Assembly (NCBI RefSeq): GCF_011516645.4
Contig: NZ_CP088285.1
Coordinates: forward strand, 4,234,501 to 4,298,500
Length of the DNA stretch: 64,000 bases
Source: Bradyrhizobium septentrionale
GTDB taxonomy: Bacteria; Pseudomonadota; Alphaproteobacteria; Rhizobiales; Xanthobacteraceae
Reading direction: 5' to 3'
Shown: piece after piece, positions 35,014 through 45,308 of the stretch
Position numbering within the stretch: the stretch's first letter is position 1
Layout: each line of letters starts with the position of its first letter
Notes under the pieces: model-generated
The model's input: the letters and a program-made list of their open reading frames with translations, nothing else
Databases searched by the model: none
Told to the model about the DNA's origin: nothing
Position numbers and translations under genes: made by a program

Positions 35014-35814
35014 CTAGATCGCAAGCTTCTTCTTCATCACAGCGCCGTAGCCATCCGGCATCAACCGCGACAGCAGATGCAACTGCTTTGCGCCATTGCC
35101 GACCAGCAGGCGCTTCTTGCCTGCGGCCAAGCCAGCAACAATGTCCCTGGCACAGTCCGCCGGCGGGGTTATCATCTGCTTCTTGTTGGCCTCCATGACG
35201 CGACGCTCGAACTCGCCTTCGGCGTGAGCTTTGGGCGTGTTCTTCGGAATATTGGTGTTAATGCCACCCGGATGGACCAGCACGGCCCGCACCCCGCTCC
35301 CGCCAAGTTCCTGCCACAGCGTCTCGGTTAATGCGCGTACCCCGAACTTGGAAATGGTGTAGGCGGCTGAGCCCGGCGTGGCGACGAGACCGAACACACT
35401 CGATATATTGACGATGCAGCCCTCGCGTTGCTTCAGCATCGGGGGCAGGAACGCCTTGGTGCCGTAGATCACGCCCCAGAGGTTGATATTGATTACCTTC
35501 TCGATTTCCTCGATCGTGACGTTCTCGAAACTGGCGATTACCGACGTGCCGGCGTTGTTGATGACATAGTGAGCGGCTCCGAAATCGCTGCAGACAGTGT
35601 CGGCGTAGCCAAATACAGATTCCCGTGATCCCACGTTGACAAGATACGAGCGCACCTCCGTTCCCTGGGGGAGCATTCTTCGTGTTTCGTCGAGTCCCTT
35701 TTGGTCGATGTCGCTCAGTGCGAGCTGGGCGCCCTTGGTTGCGAATTGTACAGCCAAGGCTTGTCCGATGCCCGAACCGGCACCGGTGATGGCGACTACT
35801 TTCCTGTCGAACAT
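35014..35814 (-). CDS. Short-chain dehydrogenase/reductase
   Basis: The 266-residue classical SDR has TGAGSGIG (10-17) for NAD(P), NNAG (86-89), catalytic Ser139, Tyr152 and Lys156 (YTISK). D34 after the second strand suggests NAD(H) preference. It is the third gene of the BVMO-esterase-SDR operon, 29 bases behind the esterase. In that context it probably interconverts an alcohol and the ketone or aldehyde substrate of the monooxygenase, like SadH beside MymA in mycobacteria. The substrate is not known. Confidence 0.9.
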   Translation of the reverse strand: MFDRKVVAITGAGSGIGQALAVQFATKGAQLALSDIDQKGLDETRRMLPQGTEVRSYLVNVGSRESVFGYADTVCSDFGAAHYVINNAGTSVIASFENVTIEEIEKVININLWGVIYGTKAFLPPMLKQREGCIVNISSVFGLVATPGSAAYTISKFGVRALTETLWQELGGSGVRAVLVHPGGINTNIPKNTPKAHAEGEFERRVMEANKKQMITPPADCARDIVAGLAAGKKRLLVGNGAKQLHLLSRLMPDGYGAVMKKKLAI

Positions 35815-35843
35815 ATGCGCCTCTCTGGTCTATCGCACGGCTG

Positions 35844-37628
35844 TCAGACTTCCATAACCGGCCGGAACACGTGTGCTGGCGTATTGCAGCTGAACTCCTC
35901 GCACCATTGGTCATATTCATCGAGGCTGCCGTGCTGCACGAACATCGGGCACCACAGGAATGCGCGCGCATATATTCGGCATCGCGCCGTGCCGGATGAC
36001 ACGTCAGCCGACCGACGGAGTCCTGCTTTGATCGAGGAGACATCGGCACGGAGCATTTCCATACGCAGGCCACCGCCGGCAGGGCTGTCGATCACGAGAG
36101 AGTCCGGCCCTCGATCTGTAGTTCTGCGTTGCCAATTGAATCCGTTCGGCAACGACGGAACGCCACTGTGCGCAAACGAAGCCCATGCGCTACCCATCGC
36201 TTCGGCCACTGCTGCACGTCCAGCTTTGTTGAAGGGCGTGTTGACCTTGAACAGGTCCAACTCCCCGCGGACATCCCGGAAGGCGAATGGCATTTCCATG
36301 CCATGCGCCGCCCCGAACAGCAGATCGGGCCGCAGCACCGGAACAGCGGGCGCTTCATCCCAATCGAACCGGTAGGTCCACACCTCGCTGTGCCCGCTGG
36401 CGAGTAAGGCGTCGGCGGGCTCATCGAGGTTGATTGAGCGCCAGACCTTCGACAGAAAGCCGGCCTCACCGAGGTACTCGGCGCGGTTGCGAAGCACGGG
36501 GAACTTGCCGGGAAGGAGCCACGCATGCTCCGCTTTGTCGGCGATGAAGGCCCGATACTCGTCACGGTTACTGCCGAGAATGATCGGCACGCGATTCCAT
36601 GCACCCGACCTGAACAGGTCGGACAGCGGCTGTTTCGGCAGGACGACACCGTCGCGAATGGGACGCGGGGTGAGGTACATTCCGCCCGTGCCGGGCTTGA
36701 CGGCTCCGAGCAACTGCGCCGGTGAGAGCGAGCGTAGAAAAGCGGCGACTTCCACCGGTGGCATGGCTTGCAGTGTATTGTCAGCCGAATCCACGTCCGC
36801 GTTCCGTCCCGCGGTCACCCAGAGGCGGGCCGCGATCTCGTGCGAACTGGTCCGGAAGCTTTCCAACGGCGAATGATTTCGCTCGGTGGCTTCATCGACA
36901 TCGAATGTATCGACCACGGGAGACTGCGCGATCGCACGATGAAACAGTCCGGCGGCAAGCGGACTTGCCAGTAGCGTCAAAACGTTCTGGGCTCCGGCGG
37001 ATTCGCCGAAGATTGTCACGCACTCGGGATCCCCGCCGAAGGCGGCAATGTTCTCTCTCACCCAGCGCAGCGCCGCAATGAGGTCGAGTGTCCCGAAATT
37101 GCCAGATTGCTCTTCAGGGGTGGCCTGATCAGCCTTGATCAGCGCGGGGTGACAGAACCAGCCGAGCACGCCCAGGCGATAATTCACGGTCACGACGACG
37201 ATGCCGTCGTGCGCGGCATAATTGCGTGCCACGTCGTACGTAGCGGAAGTGCCGGCGGCGTTCGCCCCGCCGTGGATCCATACCATCACGGGACGGCGGC
37301 GGGCGGCCGGCGCTTCGCTGGGAGCGAACACGTTCAGAGTAAGACAATCCTCGTCTCCGACGACCTTGCCGTGCAGACGAGCGGGTGCTTGCACGAGCAT
37401 CCCAGCGTATTGTGGGGCCATTGGTCCGTGCTCAAGGGCCTTGAGCACTCCTGCCCAAGCAGGTGATGATTGGGGCGCGCGCCAACGCAAGGGGCCGACG
37501 GGAGCAGCGGCGTAACGTATGCCCCGCCAAGCATACGTACCGTTTGGTTCGCGAGAACCGATCAGTTCGCCCCCTTTTACGCGGCGGTGGGTGTCCGGAT
37601 GCACCGTTCTCGGATGCGTGCGCAGCAT
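35844..37628 (-). CDS. Type B carboxylesterase
   Basis: The 594-residue protein has the type B signatures: EDCLTLNVFAP (93-103), oxyanion loop WIHGGANAAGTS, nucleophile Ser210 in TIFGESAGA and a probable catalytic His in GAAHGMEMPFAF. It hydrolyses carboxylic esters in the cytoplasm (no signal peptide). It lies between the BVMO and SDR genes on the same strand and would cleave the ester produced by the BVMO. The C-terminal 70 residues extend past the usual fold and look less conserved. Confidence 0.9.
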   Translation of the reverse strand: MLRTHPRTVHPDTHRRVKGGELIGSREPNGTYAWRGIRYAAAPVGPLRWRAPQSSPAWAGVLKALEHGPMAPQYAGMLVQAPARLHGKVVGDEDCLTLNVFAPSEAPAARRRPVMVWIHGGANAAGTSATYDVARNYAAHDGIVVVTVNYRLGVLGWFCHPALIKADQATPEEQSGNFGTLDLIAALRWVRENIAAFGGDPECVTIFGESAGAQNVLTLLASPLAAGLFHRAIAQSPVVDTFDVDEATERNHSPLESFRTSSHEIAARLWVTAGRNADVDSADNTLQAMPPVEVAAFLRSLSPAQLLGAVKPGTGGMYLTPRPIRDGVVLPKQPLSDLFRSGAWNRVPIILGSNRDEYRAFIADKAEHAWLLPGKFPVLRNRAEYLGEAGFLSKVWRSINLDEPADALLASGHSEVWTYRFDWDEAPAVPVLRPDLLFGAAHGMEMPFAFRDVRGELDLFKVNTPFNKAGRAAVAEAMGSAWASFAHSGVPSLPNGFNWQRRTTDRGPDSLVIDSPAGGGLRMEMLRADVSSIKAGLRRSADVSSGTARCRIYARAFLWCPMFVQHGSLDEYDQWCEEFSCNTPAHVFRPVMEV

Positions 37629-37744
37629 ATTCGCCAGCTCTCCTCAAAATTCTTTCGACGTCGAACTCTCTTGCTCGACGCTGCGCGTAGCCGCTTGCTT
37701 GATCCTGAAGCGTGCGAATGACGGCTTGCCGTGCACCAACGCTC

Positions 37745-39256
<1,512 letters not shown>

Positions 39257-39357
39257 TTCCTTGTTCTCCCCGCAGTATTGATTGGTTTCCATGAGTGTTC
39301 GCAGAGAGCCCTTCGGGTGTCTTGACATCCCGAGACAAACGTTTGACGTTTTGAGAC
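39257..39357. promoter_or_regulatory. Divergent BVMO/AraC promoter region
   Basis: The 101-base gap contains an inverted repeat AAACGT-TTG-ACGTTT (39337-39351) immediately before the regulator's start, and GAGACA direct repeats at 39332 and 39353. A TTGACA (39322-39327) may be a -35 box. A regulator binding here could control both directions. Confidence 0.45.
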
Positions 39358-40416
39358 ATGACGGTTTTTTTGCGAGCCGGAGGGATTCGGGGATATGCCG
39401 CGTTGATGCGCGACATCGGTCACGATCCCTTACCTTTGCTGCGCCGCCACAGGATCCGATTGAAGTCCCTGGATGATGAGGACACGTTGCTTCCGCTTCG
39501 ATCTGTCGTTCACTTGATGGAAGCGACAGCGACGGAAGCAAATTGCGGTGATTTCGGTTTGCGCATGGCGCGAGCGCACGACGTCAGCATCCTTGGGCCT
39601 CTAGGCGTTGCAATGCAGAATGCGTGGACGTTCAAGGACGCAATTGACTACACCTCGCGCTTCCTTTTCTTGCAGAGCCCTGGGTTGGTTGTTTCTTATT
39701 TTGCCAAGAGTGAGTTCGACGATCGAGCGGCCGAAGTGAGTATCGATATCGTGCTCGACCCGCGGCCCCCGCTGCGTCAATCGATTGACCTGTCGCTGGG
39801 CTCAGCTCATCGAATCTCTCAGCTGCTGGCGGGAGAGCACTACAAACTCAGGGCGGTTACACTTCCGCATACGCCCGTCGTCTCTCTTGCAGTGTATCAG
39901 CGTTTCTTTGGTGCGCGGGTCATTCCCGGCCAAGAGCGAGCCAGCTTGCATATCGACCGCGCGACTTTCCGTGAAAAGTTGCGATCGACAAATCCGGCAC
40001 TGAGAGAAATTGCCGAAGATTACCTTTCAAGGCACTTTCGGAATCCAAACGATAGCGTCACGTCCCGCGTACGCCTGGCGATCCGGCGTACCTTGGGCGT
40101 TCAGCCCGCCCGGAAGAATGATTTGGCAGGGATGCTCGGCTTCCATCCCCGCACCATGCAACGCCGACTCGAGGCAGAAGGCTCCAGTTTCGAGGCGATC
40201 AAAGATGCGGTGAGAAAGGAGCTCGCGCTCCAGTATCTTCGGGAGACGACGATTCCGCTCGCAAAACTGGCGAGCATGCTGGCCTTCCCCGAGCACTCTG
40301 CATTAACGCGATCGTGTCGACGTTGGTTCGGCGCGCCACCGTCGGCAATTCGGCGCGACTTGGTAGTCGTCGGCAAAAACAAGGTCACCGTTTCGAAAAG
40401 TGAGCGCGCGAGCTGA
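39358..40416 (+). CDS. AraC-family regulator (VirS/OruR type)
   Basis: The 352-residue protein has an N-terminal arabinose-binding-like domain of the PF12625 type (LRAGGIRGYAALMRDIGHDP through about 210). The C-terminal AraC double HTH (about 255-345) contains DLAGMLGFHPRTMQRRLEAEGSSFEAIKDAVRKELA and LASMLAFPEHSALTRSCRRWFG. This is the VirS/OruR layout and length. Divergent from BVMO-esterase-SDR, it is the likely activator of that operon in response to its substrate. Confidence 0.9.
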   Translation: MTVFLRAGGIRGYAALMRDIGHDPLPLLRRHRIRLKSLDDEDTLLPLRSVVHLMEATATEANCGDFGLRMARAHDVSILGPLGVAMQNAWTFKDAIDYTSRFLFLQSPGLVVSYFAKSEFDDRAAEVSIDIVLDPRPPLRQSIDLSLGSAHRISQLLAGEHYKLRAVTLPHTPVVSLAVYQRFFGARVIPGQERASLHIDRATFREKLRSTNPALREIAEDYLSRHFRNPNDSVTSRVRLAIRRTLGVQPARKNDLAGMLGFHPRTMQRRLEAEGSSFEAIKDAVRKELALQYLRETTIPLAKLASMLAFPEHSALTRSCRRWFGAPPSAIRRDLVVVGKNKVTVSKSERAS

Positions 40417-40620
40417 CGTTGTGAGCCGTGGACGCCCCGCTGGCGAAGGCTGGCAAGCCAAATTGAGCGCCAGAACCTTTGCCGCGGCCTTTACGGCCTT
40501 AGTGGCTCGAGCAAGAGAGAAGCGACATGACCCGGCTCCAATCCTTCCCGCTATGCCGCTTCCTGCGTCTCGTGATGTGAGGGGTTGCGCCTCGGTTGGT
40601 TGAGCCGTTTGAGGGCAGCC

Positions 40621-40647
40621 GGCCTCTGAAGTCCAACTTCAGAGGCC
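40621..40647. terminator. Hairpin between convergent AraC and DUF3551 genes
   Basis: GGCCTCTGAAGT (40621-40632) and ACTTCAGAGGCC (40636-40647) form a perfect 12-bp stem with a 3-base loop. T-runs are weak (gctttc on the plus side). It lies between convergent transcripts and can serve both. Confidence 0.55.
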
Positions 40648-40673
40648 GTGCTTTCAGGGGATCAAGCGCTTGG

Positions 40674-40955
40674 TCACTCGGTCGATCTTTTCGCCGAGGC
40701 GCGCGCGCCGCGCGTGGCGGGCTGCCTGGGCTGGTAAGCCATGGCAGTGTTGCCCCAGTCGGGCCCGAGCGCACAAGTACCTGCAGTACCCGAAACCGAA
40801 GCCCTGCATTGCTCAAGGCTCGAAAAACCGCATCCTTTGATAACTGAAGGTTCTTGCGCGCAATATTCGGCGGCCTGCGCGCCGCGGGGTGCGAACACGA
40901 TGACACCAAGCGCACACAGCGCAGGTGCGGAGATCATCTTCAATATCCGTTTCAT
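40674..40955 (-). CDS. DUF3551-type small exported protein
   Basis: The 93-residue protein has a signal peptide (MKRILKMISAPALCALGVIVFAPRGAQAA) followed by the DUF3551 pattern AEYCAQEPSVIKGCGFSSLEQCRASVSGTAGTC. Its four spaced cysteines probably form two disulfides. The family is expanded in Bradyrhizobium and uncharacterised. Confidence 0.8.
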   Translation of the reverse strand: MKRILKMISAPALCALGVIVFAPRGAQAAEYCAQEPSVIKGCGFSSLEQCRASVSGTAGTCALGPDWGNTAMAYQPRQPATRGARASAKRSTE

Positions 40956-41081
40956 CTCTTGGTCCTTTTTAGCAGCGGTCGGTCAAGTGAGGCCTTGCCG
41001 TCCCGTGAGATGAAATTGCGGACCTCTCGGTAGTTTGATAAGATGAAATAAATTGAATGGCTTATTTGCAAAAACCAAAGA

Positions 41082-42020
41082 ATGACCCACGTCCAATTCG
41101 CTGAACTAACAGCCTTTGTGGCCGTTGCAGAGCAACTTAGCTTCACGAAGGCGGCCGTCCAGGTTGGTGTTGCCCTGCCGACGATGAGCCAGACCATCCG
41201 GTCGCTCGAAGAGCGTCTCGGGGTCAGGCTATTCAATCGCACCACGCGCAGCGTCGCGTTGACGGAAGCCGGCGAGCGGCTTCTCGCTGAAATACAGCCG
41301 ATCGTCGAGGGCATCGATCATGCGCTCGAGAGCGTCAATCTGTTCCGTGACAAACCGATAGGGACTCTACGTCTGGCGGTCTCGAGGCCTTCCGCAACGA
41401 CGGTGCTCGCGCCCTTGATTCAGCCATTTCTTGCGGAATACCCCGGCATCCACCTTGAGGTATCGGTCGACGACACACACGGCGACATTGTCAGCGGGCG
41501 ATTCGATGCAGGCATTCGCGTCGGTCGCAGAATCGAACGCGACATGACGGTCCTGCGTCTCCATGATGATTTCAGGATGCTCGCGGTGGCGGCTCCGAAC
41601 TATTTGGCCCGCCATCCGGCACCGTCTGTTCCGAAGGATCTCCATACGCACAGTTGCATCCGGTGCCGCTTCCCTTGGGATGGCTCGATACAGCCATGGA
41701 TATTTGTTAACGGTCGCCAGCAGGTCGAGATCGCCGTCAAAGGTTCGTTTACCGTCAATGATCTTGATTTACTCCTGAGCGCGACGCTCGATGGAGTCGG
41801 CATTTCGTACCTCGCCGAGCCATTGGCTGCACCATACTTGGCGCAGGGCCGGCTGATCGCGCTGCTGGCAGGCTGGAGCTTCACGCTTCCCGGTGTTTTT
41901 CTATACCATCCCAACCGCCGTCAGACGCCTATGCCGCTTATGGTATTCCTCAAATTCATCAAGAAATGGCGAGGTCGCATTCCCATGGCCAATGCTTTGA
42001 TAGCCGATCGTGCTATTTGA
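41082..42020 (+). CDS. LysR-family transcriptional regulator
   Basis: The 312-residue protein has an N-terminal HTH (FVAVAEQLSFTKAAVQVGVALPTMSQTIRSLEERLG, residues 10-50) and a C-terminal effector domain with SGRFDAGIRVGRRIERDM and LLLSATLDGVGISYLAEPL, typical of the CrgA/PecT-like subgroup. It is divergent from the DUF3551 gene and no enzyme gene is adjacent, so the target is unclear. The C-terminal extension after about residue 290 is slightly longer than usual. Confidence 0.92.
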   Translation: MTHVQFAELTAFVAVAEQLSFTKAAVQVGVALPTMSQTIRSLEERLGVRLFNRTTRSVALTEAGERLLAEIQPIVEGIDHALESVNLFRDKPIGTLRLAVSRPSATTVLAPLIQPFLAEYPGIHLEVSVDDTHGDIVSGRFDAGIRVGRRIERDMTVLRLHDDFRMLAVAAPNYLARHPAPSVPKDLHTHSCIRCRFPWDGSIQPWIFVNGRQQVEIAVKGSFTVNDLDLLLSATLDGVGISYLAEPLAAPYLAQGRLIALLAGWSFTLPGVFLYHPNRRQTPMPLMVFLKFIKKWRGRIPMANALIADRAI

Positions 42021-42160
42021 GCTCCGAAGTCGGCGATACGTTCACTTTACAGGGCATCCAAGCCACGTGATCACGGCGAGCGTACGAAATCCGGGAGCTA
42101 TTCGCCGCGGAAAGACCTGCCCCGGATTACGCTTCGCTGCATCCGGGCTGATCAAAACAA

Positions 42161-42186
42161 AACGGCCGCTCGATGGAGCGGCCGTT
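42161..42186 (-). terminator. Terminator of the DUF2076 gene
   Basis: AACGGCCGCTC (42161-42171) and GAGCGGCCGTT (42176-42186) form an 11-bp stem. On the minus strand it is followed by ttgttttg, 25 bases after the stop. Confidence 0.85.
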
Positions 42187-42210
42187 CGTGTTCAGGCGAC
42201 ACGCACACGC

Positions 42211-43086
42211 TTACGCGTAGTTGCTGTCATCGCTTCCGCCGTCGAATCCGCCGTCATCGTCGTCATCATGATCGAAGCCGTCAGAATCGTGGTCGGTGTT
42301 GTCGTCGTTGTTGTTGCTGTTGTTCGAGGCCTGGTCGAACAGGCCTGAGCGCGAGCTGGAATTGTCGTTGCCGCGGCCGGATGAACCGACGTCGTTGATC
42401 CCGGCGTCACGCGCCAGATCGCTCGACGACTGGTCGCCGCTCCAGGGGCGCGAACCGCCGCCCAGACCGCCGGCATCGGCCAGCGACTGATGGCTGCCGC
42501 CACCCATCATGCCGCGGATGCTGGAGAGCAATAGCCCGCCGCCGACCACGCCGGCCGCGGCCGCCGCCGCCGTGCCGAGGAACGAGCCGCCGCCACCACC
42601 GGGAGTGCCGCCGCCGAAGGCCGGGGGCTGCGGGCCGCCGTAAGGCTGGCCGTATTGGCCCTGGCCGTATTGCTGCGGCGGCTGGCCGTAGTTCTGGCCA
42701 TAGCCGCCCGCCTGCTGCATCGCCTGGCCCGAGTTCCAAACCGGGCGGCTGCCGCCGACATCGGGGGCGCGGACCGGCGGCACCGAGCCATGCGGCTGGC
42801 CCTGTCCGAAGACCGCGTCGCGCATCGAATCGAGGAAGCCGCCGCCCTGCTGCTGTGCGGGCGGTTGCTGGCTGACCGCGGCCTCGAGCTCCTGGATCCG
42901 ATCATGGGCGCGCTTCAGCGCCTCGTCCTGCACCAATGCGGTCTGCACCAGCGCGTAGACCGCATTCGGCGCGCTGCGCAGGCCCTGCATGATCGCGGAC
43001 ATGGCCTCGCCGTCGCGCGGGGCATTCTCCAGCTTGGCAAGCCGGTCGAAGAGATCGTCGATCAGTTGGCGTTCTTGCGGTGTCAT
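42211..43086 (-). CDS. DUF2076 domain protein
   Basis: The 291-residue protein starts MTPQERQLIDDLFDRLAKLE, the DUF2076 N terminus. A helical segment runs to about residue 75, followed by a Gln/Gly/Tyr-rich low-complexity middle (GQNYGQPPQQYGQGQYGQPYGG), a short hydrophobic Ala/Gly segment (about 165-190), and a Ser/Asn-rich acidic tail ending in runs of Asp. Start chosen at MTPQER because ggaga lies just upstream. Proteins of this family are periplasmic ligand-binding sensors by annotation only; the function is unproven. Confidence 0.8.
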   Translation of the reverse strand: MTPQERQLIDDLFDRLAKLENAPRDGEAMSAIMQGLRSAPNAVYALVQTALVQDEALKRAHDRIQELEAAVSQQPPAQQQGGGFLDSMRDAVFGQGQPHGSVPPVRAPDVGGSRPVWNSGQAMQQAGGYGQNYGQPPQQYGQGQYGQPYGGPQPPAFGGGTPGGGGGSFLGTAAAAAAGVVGGGLLLSSIRGMMGGGSHQSLADAGGLGGGSRPWSGDQSSSDLARDAGINDVGSSGRGNDNSSSRSGLFDQASNNSNNNDDNTDHDSDGFDHDDDDDGGFDGGSDDSNYA

Positions 43087-43211
43087 GGCGTTCTCCATCG
43101 CGTCGATCGAATCGCCGCGCCCGAGATGTAGGACGGGCTTTGTGGCGCAAGGAGTGGGGGGCCGAATTAAATTTATGTATGCGACAATACGACCGGCGGT
43201 TTTTCCTGAAC

Positions 43212-43270
43212 CTAAAGCGTTTTCGAGCGAAGTGGTACCGGTTCGCGTGAAGGAAACGCGTCAAAACAAG
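43212..43270. repeat. Dispersed repeat, family B (copy 3)
   Basis: It reads aaagcgttttcgagcgaagt, then ggtaccggttcgcgtgaagg and aaacgcgtcaaaacaag. It lies immediately after the stop of the deacetylase gene and upstream of the DUF2076 gene. Confidence 0.75.
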
Positions 43271-43272
43271 GG

Positions 43273-44112
43273 TCAGGCCAGTGTAACTTTATTCAGGGCG
43301 ACCAGGGCCGGGAAATCGTCGCCTGCCAGATAGGCATGTTCGGTCTCGCGCTGCGTCGTCAGCGGGTCGAGGCTTTTCAGCGTGTCATCGACGAAACCGG
43401 GATGGCACATCACGAGGCCGCCGTCGGGCATGCCGTCCAGAAAGCCGCGCATCAGTGCCGCGAAATCGTTCTCGCGCGTGAAATCATAGGCTCCGGCGAA
43501 GGCCGGATTGAACGTCAGGCCGGCGCGGGTGGCTTTCGCCCGGAATTGCGTGCTGAGCACGTTCAGCACCAGGGCCTTCGGCCCGACCAGCCGTGCCAGC
43601 GGACCGTCGCGTCCGCACTGCCGCACCCAGGCCTGCGGCGCGCGCTCCTTCACCGCGCGCAGGAAGCCGTCGCGCACCTGCGGGAACAGCTGCGCGTGCT
43701 GGTGACCGTCGACGAAATCGGGCGCGCGGCCGAACAGATCGTGGAAGGCGTCGAGCTGCGCCAGCACCTCGGCATGCACGAGCTCGGCATCTAACCGCCG
43801 CATCAGCCCGGCGCGCAGCAGTTTTGCGAACGGCAGGAACATGTCGCCGTCGAGCGGGCGGAAATGCATCGTCAGCGGCCGGAACGGCGCGGTCAGCGTC
43901 ACATGCAGCCCGATCGCGCAGCGCGGGCTGCATGTGACCGAAGCCTGCAGCGCGGCCGCAGCCTCGCGGCCGATCGCCGGCGTCACCGTCATCACCGAGG
44001 TCGCGTTGAGGCGGCCGCGCTCGATCAAATCGCGGATGGCGCGGTTGACGCCGTCACTCAGGCCGTAATCGTCAGCACACAGCCAGATCCGGCGTGGCGG
44101 GGATTCGCTCAT
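43273..44112 (-). CDS. ChbG/HpnK-family carbohydrate deacetylase (NaxD-like)
   Basis: The 279-residue YdjC/ChbG-fold protein has the metal-binding CADDYGLSD motif (12-20), the second-shell DGHQHAQLFPQVRD segment (about 140) and MCHPG near the end. This family removes acetyl groups from amino sugars. Its ATG overlaps the stop of the upstream GT2 gene (44109-44112), which matches the FlmF2-NaxD pairing of Francisella, where undecaprenyl-phosphate-GalNAc is deacetylated for lipid A decoration. HpnK-type hopanoid deacetylation is an alternative. Confidence 0.88.
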   Translation of the reverse strand: MSESPPRRIWLCADDYGLSDGVNRAIRDLIERGRLNATSVMTVTPAIGREAAAALQASVTCSPRCAIGLHVTLTAPFRPLTMHFRPLDGDMFLPFAKLLRAGLMRRLDAELVHAEVLAQLDAFHDLFGRAPDFVDGHQHAQLFPQVRDGFLRAVKERAPQAWVRQCGRDGPLARLVGPKALVLNVLSTQFRAKATRAGLTFNPAFAGAYDFTRENDFAALMRGFLDGMPDGGLVMCHPGFVDDTLKSLDPLTTQRETEHAYLAGDDFPALVALNKVTLA

Positions 44113-45155
44113 TCGGCGGCGGTCCGCTCGGCGGCGCTTTGCGCCGCACCGCCGTCTGCGTGCTTCTCGGTATGCTCGGCGACGAAGTAGATCGGCCGCG
44201 CCTTCAATTCGGAGAGGATCTTGCCGATATATTCGCCGACGATGCCGATCATGATCAGCTGCACGCCGCCGATCGTCATCACGCCGATCATCAGCGACGG
44301 ATAGCCGGGGACCTGCTTGCCGGTGGTCAACACCTCCCAGAGGATCGAGAGACCGAACAGGAAGGCCGCGCCTGCGAGCAGCGCGCCGAGCAGGCTGGCG
44401 AAGCGCAGCGGCGCCACCGAGAACGAGGTCAGGCCCTCGATCGACAGGCCGATCAGCCGGCCGGCATTGAAGGTGGTGACGCCATGCGCGCGCGGCGCCG
44501 GCTCGTAGTCGACGCGGATCTGCCTGAAGCCGATCCAGCTCGCGAGCCCCTTGAAAAAGCGGTTGCGCTCCGGCAATTGCCGCAGCGCCGCGGCCGCGCG
44601 CGGCGACAGCAGGCGGAAGTCGCCGGCATCTTCCGGGATCTTCTGCCGCGCGCCCCAGTTGATCAGCGCGTAGAAGCCGCGCCCGGCCAGCCGCCGGAAC
44701 GCCGATTCATTGTCGCGATGCGCCTTCGCCGTGTAGACCACGTCGTAGCCGTCATCGATCCAGTGCGCGACCAGCTGTTCCACCAGCGTGGGCGGATGCT
44801 GGCCGTCGCCGTCCATGAACAGCACCGCGCCGCGGCGCGCATGGTCGAGGCCGGCCATCAGCGCCGCCTCCTTGCCGAAATTGCGCGACAGCGACACCAC
44901 CTGCAGGTCCAGCCCATCGGCGGGCAGGCCGCGGGCGATCGCAAGGGTAGTGTCGGCGCTGCCGTCGTCGACATAGACCACTTCGCAAGGCAGCCCGTAG
45001 CGGGCGCGCAGCGACTTGGCGAGATCGATCAGCCGCTGGTGCAGCGCCGCAAGCCCGGCGGCCTCGTTGTAGACCGGCACGACGATGGACAGACCCTGCG
45101 CGGCGGCGGTCTTGGCGGTTGTGGTCAGGCTGGAAACGTCAGAGCCCAGCATCAT
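44109..45155 (-). CDS. Polyprenyl-phosphate glycosyltransferase, GT2 (FlmF2/ArnC/GtrB-like)
   Basis: The 348-residue protein has an N-terminal GT-A domain (LSIVVPVYNEAAGL, VYVDDGSADTT, FMDGDGQHPP, and the FKGLASWIGFRQ region) and two C-terminal membrane helices (about 245-270 and 285-310). This layout is that of enzymes loading a sugar onto undecaprenyl phosphate. It is translationally coupled to the deacetylase that follows. A third gene (an ArnT-type glycosyltransferase) that would transfer the sugar to lipid A is not in the window. Confidence 0.88.
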   Translation of the reverse strand: MMLGSDVSSLTTTAKTAAAQGLSIVVPVYNEAAGLAALHQRLIDLAKSLRARYGLPCEVVYVDDGSADTTLAIARGLPADGLDLQVVSLSRNFGKEAALMAGLDHARRGAVLFMDGDGQHPPTLVEQLVAHWIDDGYDVVYTAKAHRDNESAFRRLAGRGFYALINWGARQKIPEDAGDFRLLSPRAAAALRQLPERNRFFKGLASWIGFRQIRVDYEPAPRAHGVTTFNAGRLIGLSIEGLTSFSVAPLRFASLLGALLAGAAFLFGLSILWEVLTTGKQVPGYPSLMIGVMTIGGVQLIMIGIVGEYIGKILSELKARPIYFVAEHTEKHADGGAAQSAAERTAAE

Positions 45156-45175
45156 CGGTCAGGTTCCAGAACTAG

Positions 45176-45250
45176 GCGCGTTTTCGAGCGAAGCGGACAT
45201 CCGGCTCGCATGCGGAAAACGCGTCAAACAAGAGAGGTCAAACAAGAGAG
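45176..45250. repeat. Dispersed repeat, family B (copy 4) with 14-bp tandem duplication
   Basis: gcgcgttttcgagcgaagcg and gaaaacgcgtcaaacaagag are the family B ends. At its right end gtcaaacaagagag is duplicated in tandem (45223-45236 and 45237-45250). Confidence 0.75.
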
Positions 45251-45308
45251 CTTGAACAGAATATGGTACCGCGGGGCAGCTGTCGCCAAGATGAAAGGCC
45301 CTGCCTGC

